Counted from the stretch's first letter, positions 8,744 to 17,441 are shown. The stretch: DNA of 64,000 nt from Marinimicrobium sp. C6131 (GCF_026153455.1 NZ_CP110629.1:1116001-1180000); one strand, 5' to 3'. Notes: a model not told the origin generated them from the letters alone. Numbers and translations are program-made.

Positions 8744-10747
8744 ATGTCAAAGCAGTTTGTGGTTCAGAGCGATTACCAGCCCGCCGGCGACCAGCCGGCG
8801 GCCATTGCCGGGCTGGCCAAAGGCATCGATGCCGGGCTCGCGCACCAGACGCTACTGGGTGTGACCGGTTCGGGCAAGACCTTTACCATGGCCAATGTCA
8901 TTGCCCAGGCCCAGCGGCCCACCCTGATTATGGCACACAACAAAACCCTGGCCGCCCAGCTCTACGGGGAGTTCAAGGAGTTCTTTCCGAACAACGCCGT
9001 GGAGTACTTTGTCTCCTATTACGACTACTACCAGCCCGAGGCCTATGTGCCATCCTCGGACACCTTCATCGAGAAAGATGCGTCGGTCAACGAACATATC
9101 GAGCAGATGCGTCTGTCCGCCACCAAGGCGCTGATGGAACGCAAGGACGCCATTGTGGTGGCGACCGTGTCGGCCATTTACGGTCTGGGCGATCCGGACT
9201 CCTATCTGAAAATGCTGCTGCATCTGGTGCGGGGTGATCAGGTGGACCAGCGCCAGATCCTTCGCCGTCTCGCTGAGCTGCAGTACACCCGCAATGACAT
9301 GGACTTTCAGCGCGGCACCTACCGGGTGCGGGGGGATGTGATCGATATTTTCCCGGCCGACTCCGAATTCGACGCCTACCGGGTGGAGCTGTTTGACGAG
9401 GAGGTGGAGCAGATCTCCGTGTTCGACCCCCTGACCGGCGAGGTGCGGGGCAAGGTGGCGCGGGCCACCATCTACCCGAAATCCCACTACGTGACCCCGC
9501 GCAGCCGCATGCTGGAGGCCATCGACCAGATCAAGGTGGAGCTGGAGGAGCGCCTGAAACAGCTGCGTGAGAACGACAAGCTGGTGGAGGCGCAGCGCCT
9601 GGAGCAGCGCACCCGCTACGATCTGGAAATGATGCAGGAGCTGGGTTACTGCAATGGCGTGGAGAACTACTCGCGCTATCTCTCCGGTCGGGACGCGGGC
9701 CTGCCGCCGCCGACGTTGTTTGACTATCTGCCGAACGAAGCGCTGCTGATTGTGGATGAGTCCCACGTGACCATTCCCCAGATCGGTGCCATGTACAAGG
9801 GCGACCGGTCGCGGAAGGAAACGCTGGTGGAATACGGCTTTCGTCTGCCTTCGGCGCTGGATAACCGGCCCCTGCGGTTTGAAGAGTGGGAGCGTCTGGC
9901 CCCGCAGATGATTTTCGTCTCGGCCACGCCGGGGCCCTACGAAGCGGAACACGCCGGGCAGGTGGTGGAACAGGTGGTCCGGCCCACAGGCCTGGTGGAC
10001 CCGGAAATCGAAGTGCGACCGGCCACCACCCAGGTGGACGATGCCCTGTCCGAAATCCGTCTGCGGGTGGATCGGGACGAGCGGGTGCTGCTCACGGTGT
10101 TGACCAAGCGGATGGCCGAGGACCTGACCGAATACCTCGCCGAGCACGGGGTGCGGGTGCGCTACCTGCATTCGGACATCGATACCGTCGAGCGGGTGGA
10201 GATCATTCGCGACCTGCGCCTGGGCGAGTTCGATGTGCTGGTGGGCATCAACCTGTTGCGGGAGGGGCTGGATATGCCCGAGGTGTCCCTGGTGGCCATT
10301 CTGGATGCGGATAAGGAAGGTTTTCTGCGCTCCGAGCGCTCCCTGATCCAGACCATCGGGCGGGCCGCCCGGAACCTGCACGGCAAGGCGATTCTCTATG
10401 CCGACCGGATCACCGGCTCCATGCAGCGGGCGATCGACGAAACCGAGCGCCGGCGGGCCAAGCAGTTGGCCCACAATGAGGCGCACGGCATTACGCCGAT
10501 GGGCATTCGCAAGAGCGTGACCGATATCATGGAGGCGGGCCCGGTGCCCGGGTCCGGCGCTCGCCGCCAGCGCAAGGAGGCCGTGGCTGAGAAGCGGGCC
10601 CGCTACGAGGTCGAGCAGGAGGGCGATCCCCTCAAGGCCGTGGCCAAGCTGGAGCAGGCCATGTATCAGGCCGCCAAGAACCTGGAGTTTGAAGAGGCGG
10701 CCCGCTTGCGGGATCAGATCGAAAAGCTGAAGCACCGGGCCCTGTAA
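8744..10747 (+). CDS. uvrB: Excinuclease ABC subunit B
   Basis: A 667-residue UvrB from the ATG at 8744. The frame is open further upstream (ATG at 8669), but the family N-terminus MSKQFVVQSDYQPAGDQP starts here. Visible parts are Walker A GVTGSGKT, the beta-hairpin region around YYDYYQPEAYVPSSDT, the helicase motifs DESHVT and QTIGRAARN, and the C-terminal UVR motif near EFEEAARLRDQI that binds UvrC. It loads onto damaged DNA in nucleotide excision repair. The alkB-like gene starts one base after the stop, and uvrC is also in this window. Confidence 0.97.
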   Translation: MSKQFVVQSDYQPAGDQPAAIAGLAKGIDAGLAHQTLLGVTGSGKTFTMANVIAQAQRPTLIMAHNKTLAAQLYGEFKEFFPNNAVEYFVSYYDYYQPEAYVPSSDTFIEKDASVNEHIEQMRLSATKALMERKDAIVVATVSAIYGLGDPDSYLKMLLHLVRGDQVDQRQILRRLAELQYTRNDMDFQRGTYRVRGDVIDIFPADSEFDAYRVELFDEEVEQISVFDPLTGEVRGKVARATIYPKSHYVTPRSRMLEAIDQIKVELEERLKQLRENDKLVEAQRLEQRTRYDLEMMQELGYCNGVENYSRYLSGRDAGLPPPTLFDYLPNEALLIVDESHVTIPQIGAMYKGDRSRKETLVEYGFRLPSALDNRPLRFEEWERLAPQMIFVSATPGPYEAEHAGQVVEQVVRPTGLVDPEIEVRPATTQVDDALSEIRLRVDRDERVLLTVLTKRMAEDLTEYLAEHGVRVRYLHSDIDTVERVEIIRDLRLGEFDVLVGINLLREGLDMPEVSLVAILDADKEGFLRSERSLIQTIGRAARNLHGKAILYADRITGSMQRAIDETERRRAKQLAHNEAHGITPMGIRKSVTDIMEAGPVPGSGARRQRKEAVAEKRARYEVEQEGDPLKAVAKLEQAMYQAAKNLEFEEAARLRDQIEKLKHRAL

Positions 10748-10748
10748 T

Positions 10749-11399
10749 ATGGCGGCGCAGCAGACCTCGCTCTTCGGTGACTCGGCGAGCCTCGAGCCGG
10801 AAGTGCTGATCCGGGAGGAGGGCGACGTCCGGCTGTACCGGAACTGGTGGACGCCCGGGGAAACCGGGCGATTATTTCAGCAGTTGCAGGCCGAACTGGC
10901 CTGGCAGCAGACCCATATTCAGATGCACGGCAAGCGGGTGGCGGTGCCCCGGCTGGACGTGTGGTACGGTGACAGCGGCCATCCGTACCGGTACTCTGGC
11001 GTACAATTCGACCCTTTACCCTGGTCTCCCACGTTGTGGGCCATAAAAAACGAGCTGGAAACAAGACAGGGGTTGACCTTTAACAGCGTCTTGGCCAATC
11101 TTTACAGGCACGGGCAGGACAGTGTGGCCTGGCACAGTGATGATGAGCCGGAGCTGGGCCGCCACCCGGTGATTGCCTCGCTCAGCCTGGGTGCCGAGCG
11201 GCGTTTCGCGCTCAGGCACAAAACCCGCAAGGATATCGCACCGGTGCGACTGGATTTGCCCAGTGGCTCGCTGCTGATCATGGCCGGGGCCACCCAGCAT
11301 TACTGGCAACACCAGTTGTCGAAAACTGCCCGGGCGGTCGGACCAAGGATCAATCTGACCTTCCGAACGGTATATGGCCCGGGCGATACGGGTTTATAA
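10749..11399 (+). CDS. AlkB-like 2-oxoglutarate/Fe(II) dioxygenase
   Basis: A 216-residue AlkB-family protein. The iron ligands are seen as H-x-D in VAWHSDDE and a later His in ATQHYWQH, and the 2-oxoglutarate-binding arginine lies in RINLTFR. The order and length resemble the ALKBH2/AlkB-like group that removes alkyl groups from DNA bases by oxidation. It starts one base after the uvrB stop, so the two repair functions are almost certainly co-transcribed. Confidence 0.9.
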   Translation: MAAQQTSLFGDSASLEPEVLIREEGDVRLYRNWWTPGETGRLFQQLQAELAWQQTHIQMHGKRVAVPRLDVWYGDSGHPYRYSGVQFDPLPWSPTLWAIKNELETRQGLTFNSVLANLYRHGQDSVAWHSDDEPELGRHPVIASLSLGAERRFALRHKTRKDIAPVRLDLPSGSLLIMAGATQHYWQHQLSKTARAVGPRINLTFRTVYGPGDTGL

Positions 11400-11568
11400 T
11401 GTAATCGACTGCAATTTTCGAGGGACCGAGCGTGAGACCGGTTCCCTCACGCCCCGCTTATGCGCACCGTATCCCGGTGCCAGGAACCCCATAACAGACG
11501 CTTTGCAAAAAAGCGCCATAACAACAATCGAATGTGTCAGGAACAAAAAGCTGGATTGGGGGCTAACG

Positions 11569-12222
11569 TTGACAAAGATTCTGGTAGTAGACGACCACGA
11601 CCTGGTTCGTATGGGCATTGTGCGCATGCTGGCCGACGTGGACGGCTTTGACGTCGTGGGCGACGCCAAAAGTGGTGAGGAAGCCGTTACCAAGGCTCGG
11701 GTCCTGGTACCCGACGTGGTATTGATGGATGTGAAAATGCCCGGTATGGGCGGTCTGGAAGCCACCAAAAAACTGCGTCAGATCAATCCTGATGTGAAGA
11801 TCATCGCGGTCACGGCCTGCGATGACAGTCTGTATCCCACCCGGCTGATGCAGGCCGGCGCGGTCGGGTACGTCACCAAAGGTGCCGAATTCACCGAAAT
11901 TACCGACGCCATCAATAAGGTGATTCGCGGCGACCTGTATATGAGCAACGCCATTGCGCAGCAATTGGCCCTGAAAAACTTCGCCGGCGAAGGGGAAAAA
12001 TCGTCTCCCTTTGAAAAGCTCTCCCAGCGGGAACTGCAGACCGCCATGTTGATTGCCAATGGCCAGAAAGTGCAGGACATTGCCGATATTTTCTGCGTCA
12101 GCCCCAAGACGGTAAACAGTTATCGCTACCGGATTTTCGAGAAGCTGGACATCAACAGTGATGTGGAGCTGACCCTGTTGGCGGTGAAGCACAACTTTCT
12201 GGATCCGGAAGCGGTGGTGTAA
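11569..12222 (+). CDS. gacA: GacA/UvrY-type response regulator
   Basis: A 217-residue two-component regulator. The receiver domain has the acidic pocket in VVDDHD, the phosphorylation Asp in VVLMDVKMPG and the lysine in YVTKGA. The C-terminal LuxR-type helix-turn-helix is seen in LSQRELQTAMLIANG through VSPKTVNSYRYRIFEKL. GacA/UvrY with the BarA/GacS sensor drives small RNAs that antagonise CsrA. The frame is open upstream, but homology begins at a TTG at 11569 (LTKILVVDDHD); this is the likely start. In many relatives the gene sits directly before uvrC; here an opposite-strand symporter lies between. Confidence 0.92.
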   Translation: MTKILVVDDHDLVRMGIVRMLADVDGFDVVGDAKSGEEAVTKARVLVPDVVLMDVKMPGMGGLEATKKLRQINPDVKIIAVTACDDSLYPTRLMQAGAVGYVTKGAEFTEITDAINKVIRGDLYMSNAIAQQLALKNFAGEGEKSSPFEKLSQRELQTAMLIANGQKVQDIADIFCVSPKTVNSYRYRIFEKLDINSDVELTLLAVKHNFLDPEAVV

Positions 12223-13635
12223 TCAACTCTCATCGCGCATGACCCTGACGCCGCCGAAGGCGGCAATGAGCCCGTAGACCGCAAACGCGATCAGCATGGA
12301 AGGCATCAGCTCGTACACATACTCCTGAATGACGGTGTAGTGGCTGATCAGGTAGGCGGCCACCCCGGACAGCATGATGGTAATGCACTGGCCTTCGGTG
12401 GGCAGGCGGTTGAACCGGTAGATCAGAAGCAGGGGGGCAAAGGCCGAAGCCAGCAGCCCCCAGGCCAGAATGACCAGCTCGAAGACACTGTCCTCCCCGT
12501 AAAGCGCAATGAACAGAGCCACCACCACCACGGTCAAGGTGGCGAACTTGGTGAACAGGAAGCCAAGCGGATTATTGGGGCGGAGATCCCGGGAGAGGGT
12601 GGCGGAACAACTGATCACCAGTGAATCCGCCGTGGACATGGTGGCGGCAAACAGGCCCGCCAGCACCAGGCCCGCCAAAAGCTCCGGCATCAGTTCAACC
12701 GCCATGGTGGGCAGGGCCAGCTCGCTGTCGAACTGATCCGCGTCGGTGATGATCAGCCGGGCCAGCAGTCCAACCACAATGGTCGCGCCGTAGAAGAAGG
12801 TAAACCAGCTGTAGTAATAGGCCCGGACCTGATTGATCAATTTGGAGTCGGTCAGGCTCATATAGCGGACCATCACGTGGGGTTGACCCACTACCCCGAA
12901 ACCGGCAAATACCCAACCCAGCACGAACAGCGCGGCGGAGTACCAGGTGCTGCCCGGGGGAAACCAGTTCATGTAACCGCCTTCCACGTCGTGGAGCGAT
13001 TCCATCATCGAATTCCAGCCGCCCATATGCTCCATGGCCATCCACATCAGCAGGGGCATGGCCACCACCATGACCATGGACTGGGCGGCATCGGTCCAGA
13101 TGGAGGCCCGTATACCTCCGGCGAAGCTGTAGATCAATACGACCACGGCGCCCAGAATGGCGCCGGTGGAGAGGTCCCAGTCCAACAGTACATGCAGCGC
13201 CTTGCTGCCGGCATTGAGCTGGGCACCGGCATAGGTACCGAGGAAAATCAGAATCAGCAGCCCGCTGAGTGCCCGCAGGCGGTGATAACGCTGGCCCCAC
13301 CAGCGACTGATCAGGCCGCTGAACGAGTGCAGGTCCTGCTTGCCAGTGGTATCGCGAATTGAGCGCCAGAGGGTCAGCGAGCCCAGGTAGTCCCCGAAGA
13401 TCCAGCCGATCATCAGCCAGATGGAAGACAGGCCGTTGACGTAGGTGAAGCCGATCATGCCGGTAAACATGTAGCCACTGTTATTGGTGGCCACGGCGGA
13501 AAGCGCGACCAGCCAGGGCCTGATACTCTGACCGGCGGTCAGGTAATCGGCGGTGGTGTGCTTGCTGGCCAGGACCGACAAGGCCCCGATCACCACGAAC
13601 ACCAGTAGAAAGAACAGAAAGCTGGCAATCAACAT
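12223..13635 (-). CDS. Sodium:solute symporter (SSS family, PutP-like)
   Basis: A 470-residue inner-membrane transporter with about 12-13 membrane helices. The family segments GGIRASIWTDAAQSMVM, GQPHVMVRYMS and AATMSTADS are all present and are typical of PutP-type sodium symporters. Substrate is likely an amino acid such as proline but not proven. It is on the opposite strand, its stop codon abutting the gacA stop and its start 144 bases before the likely uvrC start, so it splits the usual gacA-uvrC pair. Confidence 0.9.
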   Translation of the reverse strand: MLIASFLFFLLVFVVIGALSVLASKHTTADYLTAGQSIRPWLVALSAVATNNSGYMFTGMIGFTYVNGLSSIWLMIGWIFGDYLGSLTLWRSIRDTTGKQDLHSFSGLISRWWGQRYHRLRALSGLLILIFLGTYAGAQLNAGSKALHVLLDWDLSTGAILGAVVVLIYSFAGGIRASIWTDAAQSMVMVVAMPLLMWMAMEHMGGWNSMMESLHDVEGGYMNWFPPGSTWYSAALFVLGWVFAGFGVVGQPHVMVRYMSLTDSKLINQVRAYYYSWFTFFYGATIVVGLLARLIITDADQFDSELALPTMAVELMPELLAGLVLAGLFAATMSTADSLVISCSATLSRDLRPNNPLGFLFTKFATLTVVVVALFIALYGEDSVFELVILAWGLLASAFAPLLLIYRFNRLPTEGQCITIMLSGVAAYLISHYTVIQEYVYELMPSMLIAFAVYGLIAAFGGVRVMRDES

Positions 13636-13779
13636 AGTTTAACCATAGCGGCAATTCCGGAGACTCGCAAAATGGCCCGGGTTGGCCCGTCTTCACTTAA
13701 CCGGCGGTTTCGGTCACAATACGGAACTGTTCTGCCCGCCACGGTGATACCGCGAACCACGACCTGCGACCTTTTACCT

Positions 13780-15618
13780 ATGTGTAACCCCGCTGCCCCA
13801 GACGCTTTTGACGCGACGCGTTTTCTGGCCAACACCACCCAGCAACCCGGCATCTACCAGATGTACGATGGCGAGGGGAAGCTGTTGTACGTGGGCAAGG
13901 CCAAGAATCTGAAGAAGCGGCTGTCGAGCTACTTCCGTAAAACCGGTCTGCCTCCCAAAACGGCAGCCCTGGTGGCGAAGATCCAGCAGATCGATGTGAC
14001 GGTCACCGCCAGCGAAACCGAAGCGTTGATTCTTGAACAGAACCTGATCAAAAGTCATCGCCCGCCGTACAATATTCTATTGCGGGACGACAAGTCCTAC
14101 CCTTATATTTTTCTTTCCAGCGCCGAAACGTTTCCCCGCATCAGCTTTCATCGCGGGTCGAAGAAAAAGCGGGGCCATTACTTTGGCCCATACCCGAACG
14201 TTGGCGCCGTGCGCGACAGCATGAATTTTCTGCAGAAAACCTTTCAGGTGCGTCAGTGTGAAGACAGCGTGTTCAAAAACCGCTCGCGCCCCTGTCTGCA
14301 GTACCAGATCAAACGGTGCACCGCTCCCTGTGTGGATTACATCAGTCCGGAGGATTACGCCGAGGATGTGCGTCATACCCGGATGTTCCTCAGCGGCGAC
14401 AGCGATACCCTGTTGAAGGAACTGGCAGATCAGATGGATGCGGCGTCCCAGGCGCTGGATTTTGAACGGGCGGCCGCGCTGCGGGATCAGATTACCGCGC
14501 TGCGCTCGATCCAGTCCCAGAACCTGATCGAAGAGGGGTACGGCGATCTGGATGTGGTGGCGGCCGTTCTGCAGGCGGGTCTGATATGCGTGCACGTCCT
14601 GTTTGTTCGTCAGGGGCGAATTCTGGGCAGCCGGAGTTATTACCCACAAGCGTCACTCGCGGATTCGGAAACGGATGTACTGGCGGAATTTCTGCCGCAG
14701 TTTTATCTGGCCAGTGAGGGCAGGGAGATTCCCCGGGAAATTGTCACCAGCCATCCGGTGGCCGAGGCCGAACTGATTGCCCAGGCGCTCAAGAGTGCCT
14801 CGGGCCGTCAGGTGACGGTGACCGACAAGGTTCGCACCCACCGTTCCCAGTGGGTGCAAATGGCCACAACGGCCGCTCAGCAGAACCTCTCCAGCCGGGT
14901 GAACAGCCGCAAGAACAGTATGGATCGCTTTATCGCTCTGCAGGATGCGCTGGGGCTGGACGAGATGCCCCAGCGGTTGGAGTGTTTTGATATCAGTCAC
15001 AGCAGCGGTGAACTGACCCAGGCGTCCTGTGTGGTGTTTGATACCAACGGGCCGCTCAAGTCTGATTATCGTCGTTTCAATATTGAGGGAATCACGCCCG
15101 GCGACGATTACGCGGCGATGGAGCAGGCGTTGCAACGCCGCTATACCCGTTTGCAGAAAGGCGAGGGTAAGCTGCCGGATATTCTGATTATCGATGGTGG
15201 CAAGGGTCAGTTGGGCAAGGCGCAGGCGGTGCTGGCGGAGTTGGGTGTCAATAATGTGCCGTTGCTCGGTGTGGCCAAGGGGACGACGCGCAAGGCGGGG
15301 TTCGAGACGCTGTATTGGGCGGAGACCGGCAAGGAGTTTGTGATGTCGAGCGATTCGCCGGCGTTACACTTGCTGCAGCATATCCGTGATGAGGCGCACC
15401 GGTTTGCGATTACCGGGCATCGCCAGCGCCGGGACAAGAAGCGGCGGACCTCGAGTCTGGAGGGGGTGCCGGGTATCGGGGCGGGTCGCCGTCGGGAGTT
15501 ATTGCGTCATTTTGGAGGGCTGCAGGAGGTACAGAAGGCCAGCGTGGCGGATCTCGCCAAGGTACCGGGCATCAGCAAACGCCTGGCGGAGGAAATCTAC
15601 GGCCATTTTCATGGGTAA
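13780..15618 (+). CDS. uvrC: Excinuclease ABC subunit C
   Basis: A 612-residue UvrC. The N-terminal GIY-YIG nuclease is seen as GIYQMYD with YVGKAKNLKKRL, the central UVR domain in DFERAAALRDQI, the RNase H-like nuclease in ECFDISH and IIDGGKGQL, and the C-terminal helix-hairpin-helix pair in VPGIGAGRRRELL and VPGISKRLAEEIY. It makes both incisions in nucleotide excision repair. The frame is open upstream to an ATG at 13672, but the ATG at 13780 gives the family length. Confidence 0.96.
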   Translation: MCNPAAPDAFDATRFLANTTQQPGIYQMYDGEGKLLYVGKAKNLKKRLSSYFRKTGLPPKTAALVAKIQQIDVTVTASETEALILEQNLIKSHRPPYNILLRDDKSYPYIFLSSAETFPRISFHRGSKKKRGHYFGPYPNVGAVRDSMNFLQKTFQVRQCEDSVFKNRSRPCLQYQIKRCTAPCVDYISPEDYAEDVRHTRMFLSGDSDTLLKELADQMDAASQALDFERAAALRDQITALRSIQSQNLIEEGYGDLDVVAAVLQAGLICVHVLFVRQGRILGSRSYYPQASLADSETDVLAEFLPQFYLASEGREIPREIVTSHPVAEAELIAQALKSASGRQVTVTDKVRTHRSQWVQMATTAAQQNLSSRVNSRKNSMDRFIALQDALGLDEMPQRLECFDISHSSGELTQASCVVFDTNGPLKSDYRRFNIEGITPGDDYAAMEQALQRRYTRLQKGEGKLPDILIIDGGKGQLGKAQAVLAELGVNNVPLLGVAKGTTRKAGFETLYWAETGKEFVMSSDSPALHLLQHIRDEAHRFAITGHRQRRDKKRRTSSLEGVPGIGAGRRRELLRHFGGLQEVQKASVADLAKVPGISKRLAEEIYGHFHG

Positions 15619-15653
15619 TGGTGGTTGTATGACGTCCGGTTCGGCGCCTGTGG

Positions 15654-15680
15654 GTCTACTAATTCCGCGAGTATAAATGG
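15654..15680 (-). repeat. Partial repeat of the tRNA-Leu 5' segment
   Basis: The bases 15654-15680 closely match 15793-15820, with one mismatch over the GTCTACyAATTCCGCG core. On the minus strand each copy follows directly on a tRNA-Leu CCA end and resembles the GCGGAATTGGTAGAC part of a tRNA-Leu D-arm. The two copies are about 140 bases apart, so the locus looks like a decayed tandem array of tRNA-Leu units. Confidence 0.65.
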
Positions 15681-15807
15681 TGCCCGGAGCCGGAATTGAA
15701 CCGGCACGACTGCAATAGTCGGCAGATTTTAAGTCTGCTGTGGCCGCTCTCGGACGTCCTGTCCTCCGCGGCACTTGGGCTTCCTGCCCGGCGTCTACCA
15801 ATTCCGC
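15678..15807 (-). pseudogene. Degenerate, interrupted tRNA-Leu (TAA) copy
   Basis: On the minus strand 15678-15738 reads as an intact 3' part of a tRNA-Leu: anticodon arm with TAA anticodon, long variable arm, T arm and acceptor 3' strand ending in CCA. The D-arm piece GCGGAATTGGTAGACGC lies at 15791-15807, but about 51 extra bases separate it from the anticodon arm, and the 5' acceptor strand that should pair with TCCGGGC is missing. The extra bases form hairpins with AGGA loops (GGGC/GCCC and GGAC/GTCC). I therefore treat it as a broken tRNA gene. Confidence 0.65.
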
Positions 15808-15817
15808 GGGTAATAAA

Positions 15818-15904
15818 TGGTGCCGGGAGCGGGACTTGAACCCGCACGATCTTACGATCTCAAGATTTTAAGTCTTGTGTGTCTACCAATTTCACCATCC
15901 CGGC
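15818..15904 (-). tRNA. tRNA-Leu (TAA anticodon)
   Basis: An 87-base tRNA with acceptor GCCGGGA pairing with TCCCGGC, D-arm TGGTGAAATTGGTAGACAC, anticodon loop with TAA, a long variable arm typical of class II tRNAs, T-loop GGTTCAAGTCC and an encoded CCA. It reads leucine codon UUA/UUG. It lies just downstream of tRNA-Cys on the same strand. Confidence 0.95.
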
Positions 15905-15930
15905 CGGGGAGAGTACTACGAAGGGAAAGT

Positions 15931-16004
15931 TGGAGGCGCGAGCCGGAGTCGAACCGGCCTAACCGGATTTGCAATCCGGGGCATAACCGCTTTGCTATCG
16001 CGCC
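15931..16004 (-). tRNA. tRNA-Cys (GCA anticodon)
   Basis: A 74-base tRNA with acceptor GGCGCGA pairing with TCGCGCC, anticodon GCA in the loop of CGGATTGCAAATCCG, T-loop GGTTCGACTCC and encoded CCA. It heads the Cys-Leu cluster between uvrC and pgsA on the minus strand. A TAGAAT box lies 19 bases upstream at 16023-16028 (minus strand), followed by a GC-rich discriminator as in stringently controlled tRNA promoters; no convincing -35 box is visible. Confidence 0.96.
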
Positions 16005-16105
16005 TTGCTTGAAGAGGGGCGAATTCTAAAGGAATCGCTCAAAAAATCCTAGGGGTTTCCGTGGGTTATCCGGGAATTTTTTGTGGTTGATCAATATTTG
16101 AACGC

Positions 16106-16651
16106 CTACTTCAATCGCATAAAGGGCCAGGCGGCGCGCAGGTAGAGGATCATGGACCACAGGGTCAGCAGGGCGGCGCTGTACAGGGTGATGTAACCCA
16201 GCCAATAGAACAGCGCGAAGGGCAGGTCGGCCAGTAGGACGATCAGGGCGGTCATCTGCAGCGTTGTCTTGATTTTACCGATGTAGGACACCGCCACGCT
16301 GGCGCGCTCGCCCAGTTCGGCCATCCACTCCCGCAGGGCGGAGATCACGATTTCCCGGCCGATGATCACAATCGCCGGTGCGGTAAACCAGGGCGTGGCG
16401 TGTAGTTCCACCAGTAGCGCAAGGGCAATGACCACCATCAGTTTGTCGGCCACCGGGTCCAGAAAGGCGCCGAAGGGGGTGGATTGGTCGTATTTGCGGG
16501 CGACGTAACCATCGGCCCAGTCGGTGATGGCCGCGATACTGAAGATCATGGCGGAGGCGAAGTGTGCCCACCCGAACGGAAGGTAAAAGACCACTACAAA
16601 CAGCGGAATGAAAACGATGCGGATCAGGGTCAGTTGGTTCGCCAGGGTCAT
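16106..16651 (-). CDS. pgsA: CDP-diacylglycerol-glycerol-3-phosphate 3-phosphatidyltransferase
   Basis: A 181-residue integral membrane enzyme with the CDP-alcohol phosphotransferase motif D-G-x2-AR-x8-G-x3-D-x3-D, read here as DGYVARKYDQSTPFGAFLDPVADK. It makes phosphatidylglycerol phosphate, the first step toward phosphatidylglycerol and cardiolipin. In many gammaproteobacteria pgsA follows uvrC on the same strand; here it is inverted, with the Cys-Leu tRNA cluster between. Confidence 0.95.
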   Translation of the reverse strand: MTLANQLTLIRIVFIPLFVVVFYLPFGWAHFASAMIFSIAAITDWADGYVARKYDQSTPFGAFLDPVADKLMVVIALALLVELHATPWFTAPAIVIIGREIVISALREWMAELGERASVAVSYIGKIKTTLQMTALIVLLADLPFALFYWLGYITLYSAALLTLWSMILYLRAAWPFMRLK

Positions 16652-16746
16652 GGGATAGATCGGTCTCTGGTTCTGTCGTTGGGCGAATCATACAGCCGTG
16701 AGACGGGGGTGACCAGTGTCGAGCGTTATCCGTATTGCACAGAGGG

Positions 16747-16849
16747 CCGAATTGGGGCCGACCTTTCAAGACCGTGGAGCGGGGGACCCGCGATTCGAGC
16801 CTACAGGGATGTATTTACGGCGTGTCTTGAAAGGTCGGCCCCAATTCGG
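16747..16849 (+). repeat. Hairpin element A (26-bp arms, conserved core)
   Basis: A perfect 26-base inverted repeat (16747-16772 and 16824-16849) encloses a 51-base loop. The loop begins CGTGGA, forms a small GCGGG-GGA-CCCGC hairpin, and continues with GAGCCTACAGGGATG and TTTACGGCGT. The same loop design recurs at 25513-25633, 52907-52995 (inverted) and 53069-53162, while the arm sequences differ. It lies between pgsA and ectR, in a 220-base spacer without genes. Confidence 0.85.
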
Positions 16850-16871
16850 TCCGAGCCCGGATATGTGGCTG

Positions 16872-17441
16872 CTATAGCGTAGGGATCGCGCGATCCAGAG
16901 CGCCCACGTCAAGGAAGGGCGAGGCATCAATATCTTTGGCGTCCATCATTTCCGCCACGCGTTGCAGGGCGGCGATGATCATGCTCTGCTCCCACTCATC
17001 CAGCTCCCGAAACCGCTCCACAAAGTTGTCCTGCAGCGCCGTGGGCGCGGAGGCCAGGATTTTTCGGCCGTGGTCGGTCAAACGGGGGTAGACCTTGCGT
17101 TTGTCGGTTTCCGAGCGGATGCGTTCGATCAGCTCCCGCTTCTGCAGGCGATCCAGAATGGTGGTGACGGTGGCCTGGCTCAGGCTCATATCCCGGGCCA
17201 GCTCGCTGATGGTCATGTCGCCCTTGGCGTGGACGATCTGCAGGAGCAATAACTGTGGCCCCGTGACGCTGGCTGTTTTGACCAGCTTTTTGGAATGCAG
17301 GTCCGTCGCCCGGATCACCCGACGCAGCGAAACCAATACCTCTTCAATTTTGTCCGAGGTGCTCATGGACTTGAGCGCCGTCATGTTGCGTTCGGCGCGG
17401 GAAGCCAGGCCCTGAGGCAGGTGAGATTCGTCTTTGGTCAT
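16872..17441 (-). CDS. ectR: MarR-family regulator, EctR-like
   Basis: A 189-residue winged-helix regulator of the MarR family (ISELARDMSLSQATVTTILDRLQKRELIERIRSETDKRKV). It is divergent from ectA, the position held by the EctR repressor of ectoine genes in other halotolerant bacteria. The shared spacer contains TTAGT-GT-ACTATA at 17492-17504, which resembles the published EctR operator as I remember it. The operator overlaps the likely -10 region of ectR itself, so autorepression is plausible. Confidence 0.82.
   Translation of the reverse strand: MTKDESHLPQGLASRAERNMTALKSMSTSDKIEEVLVSLRRVIRATDLHSKKLVKTASVTGPQLLLLQIVHAKGDMTISELARDMSLSQATVTTILDRLQKRELIERIRSETDKRKVYPRLTDHGRKILASAPTALQDNFVERFRELDEWEQSMIIAALQRVAEMMDAKDIDASPFLDVGALDRAIPTL

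Noticed and set aside
8852..10735. Long open frame on the minus strand opposite uvrB (and similar ones opposite fumC, the ABC exporter, smc and hemB)
   Set aside because: These are shadows in GC-rich coding DNA: no ribosome binding sites, low-complexity His/Gly/Gln-rich products, and full overlap with well-recognised genes on the other strand.
15678..15807. Second tRNA-Leu as a functional gene
   Set aside because: The 5' acceptor strand that should pair with the intact 3' strand is missing and about 51 bases interrupt the D-arm/anticodon junction.
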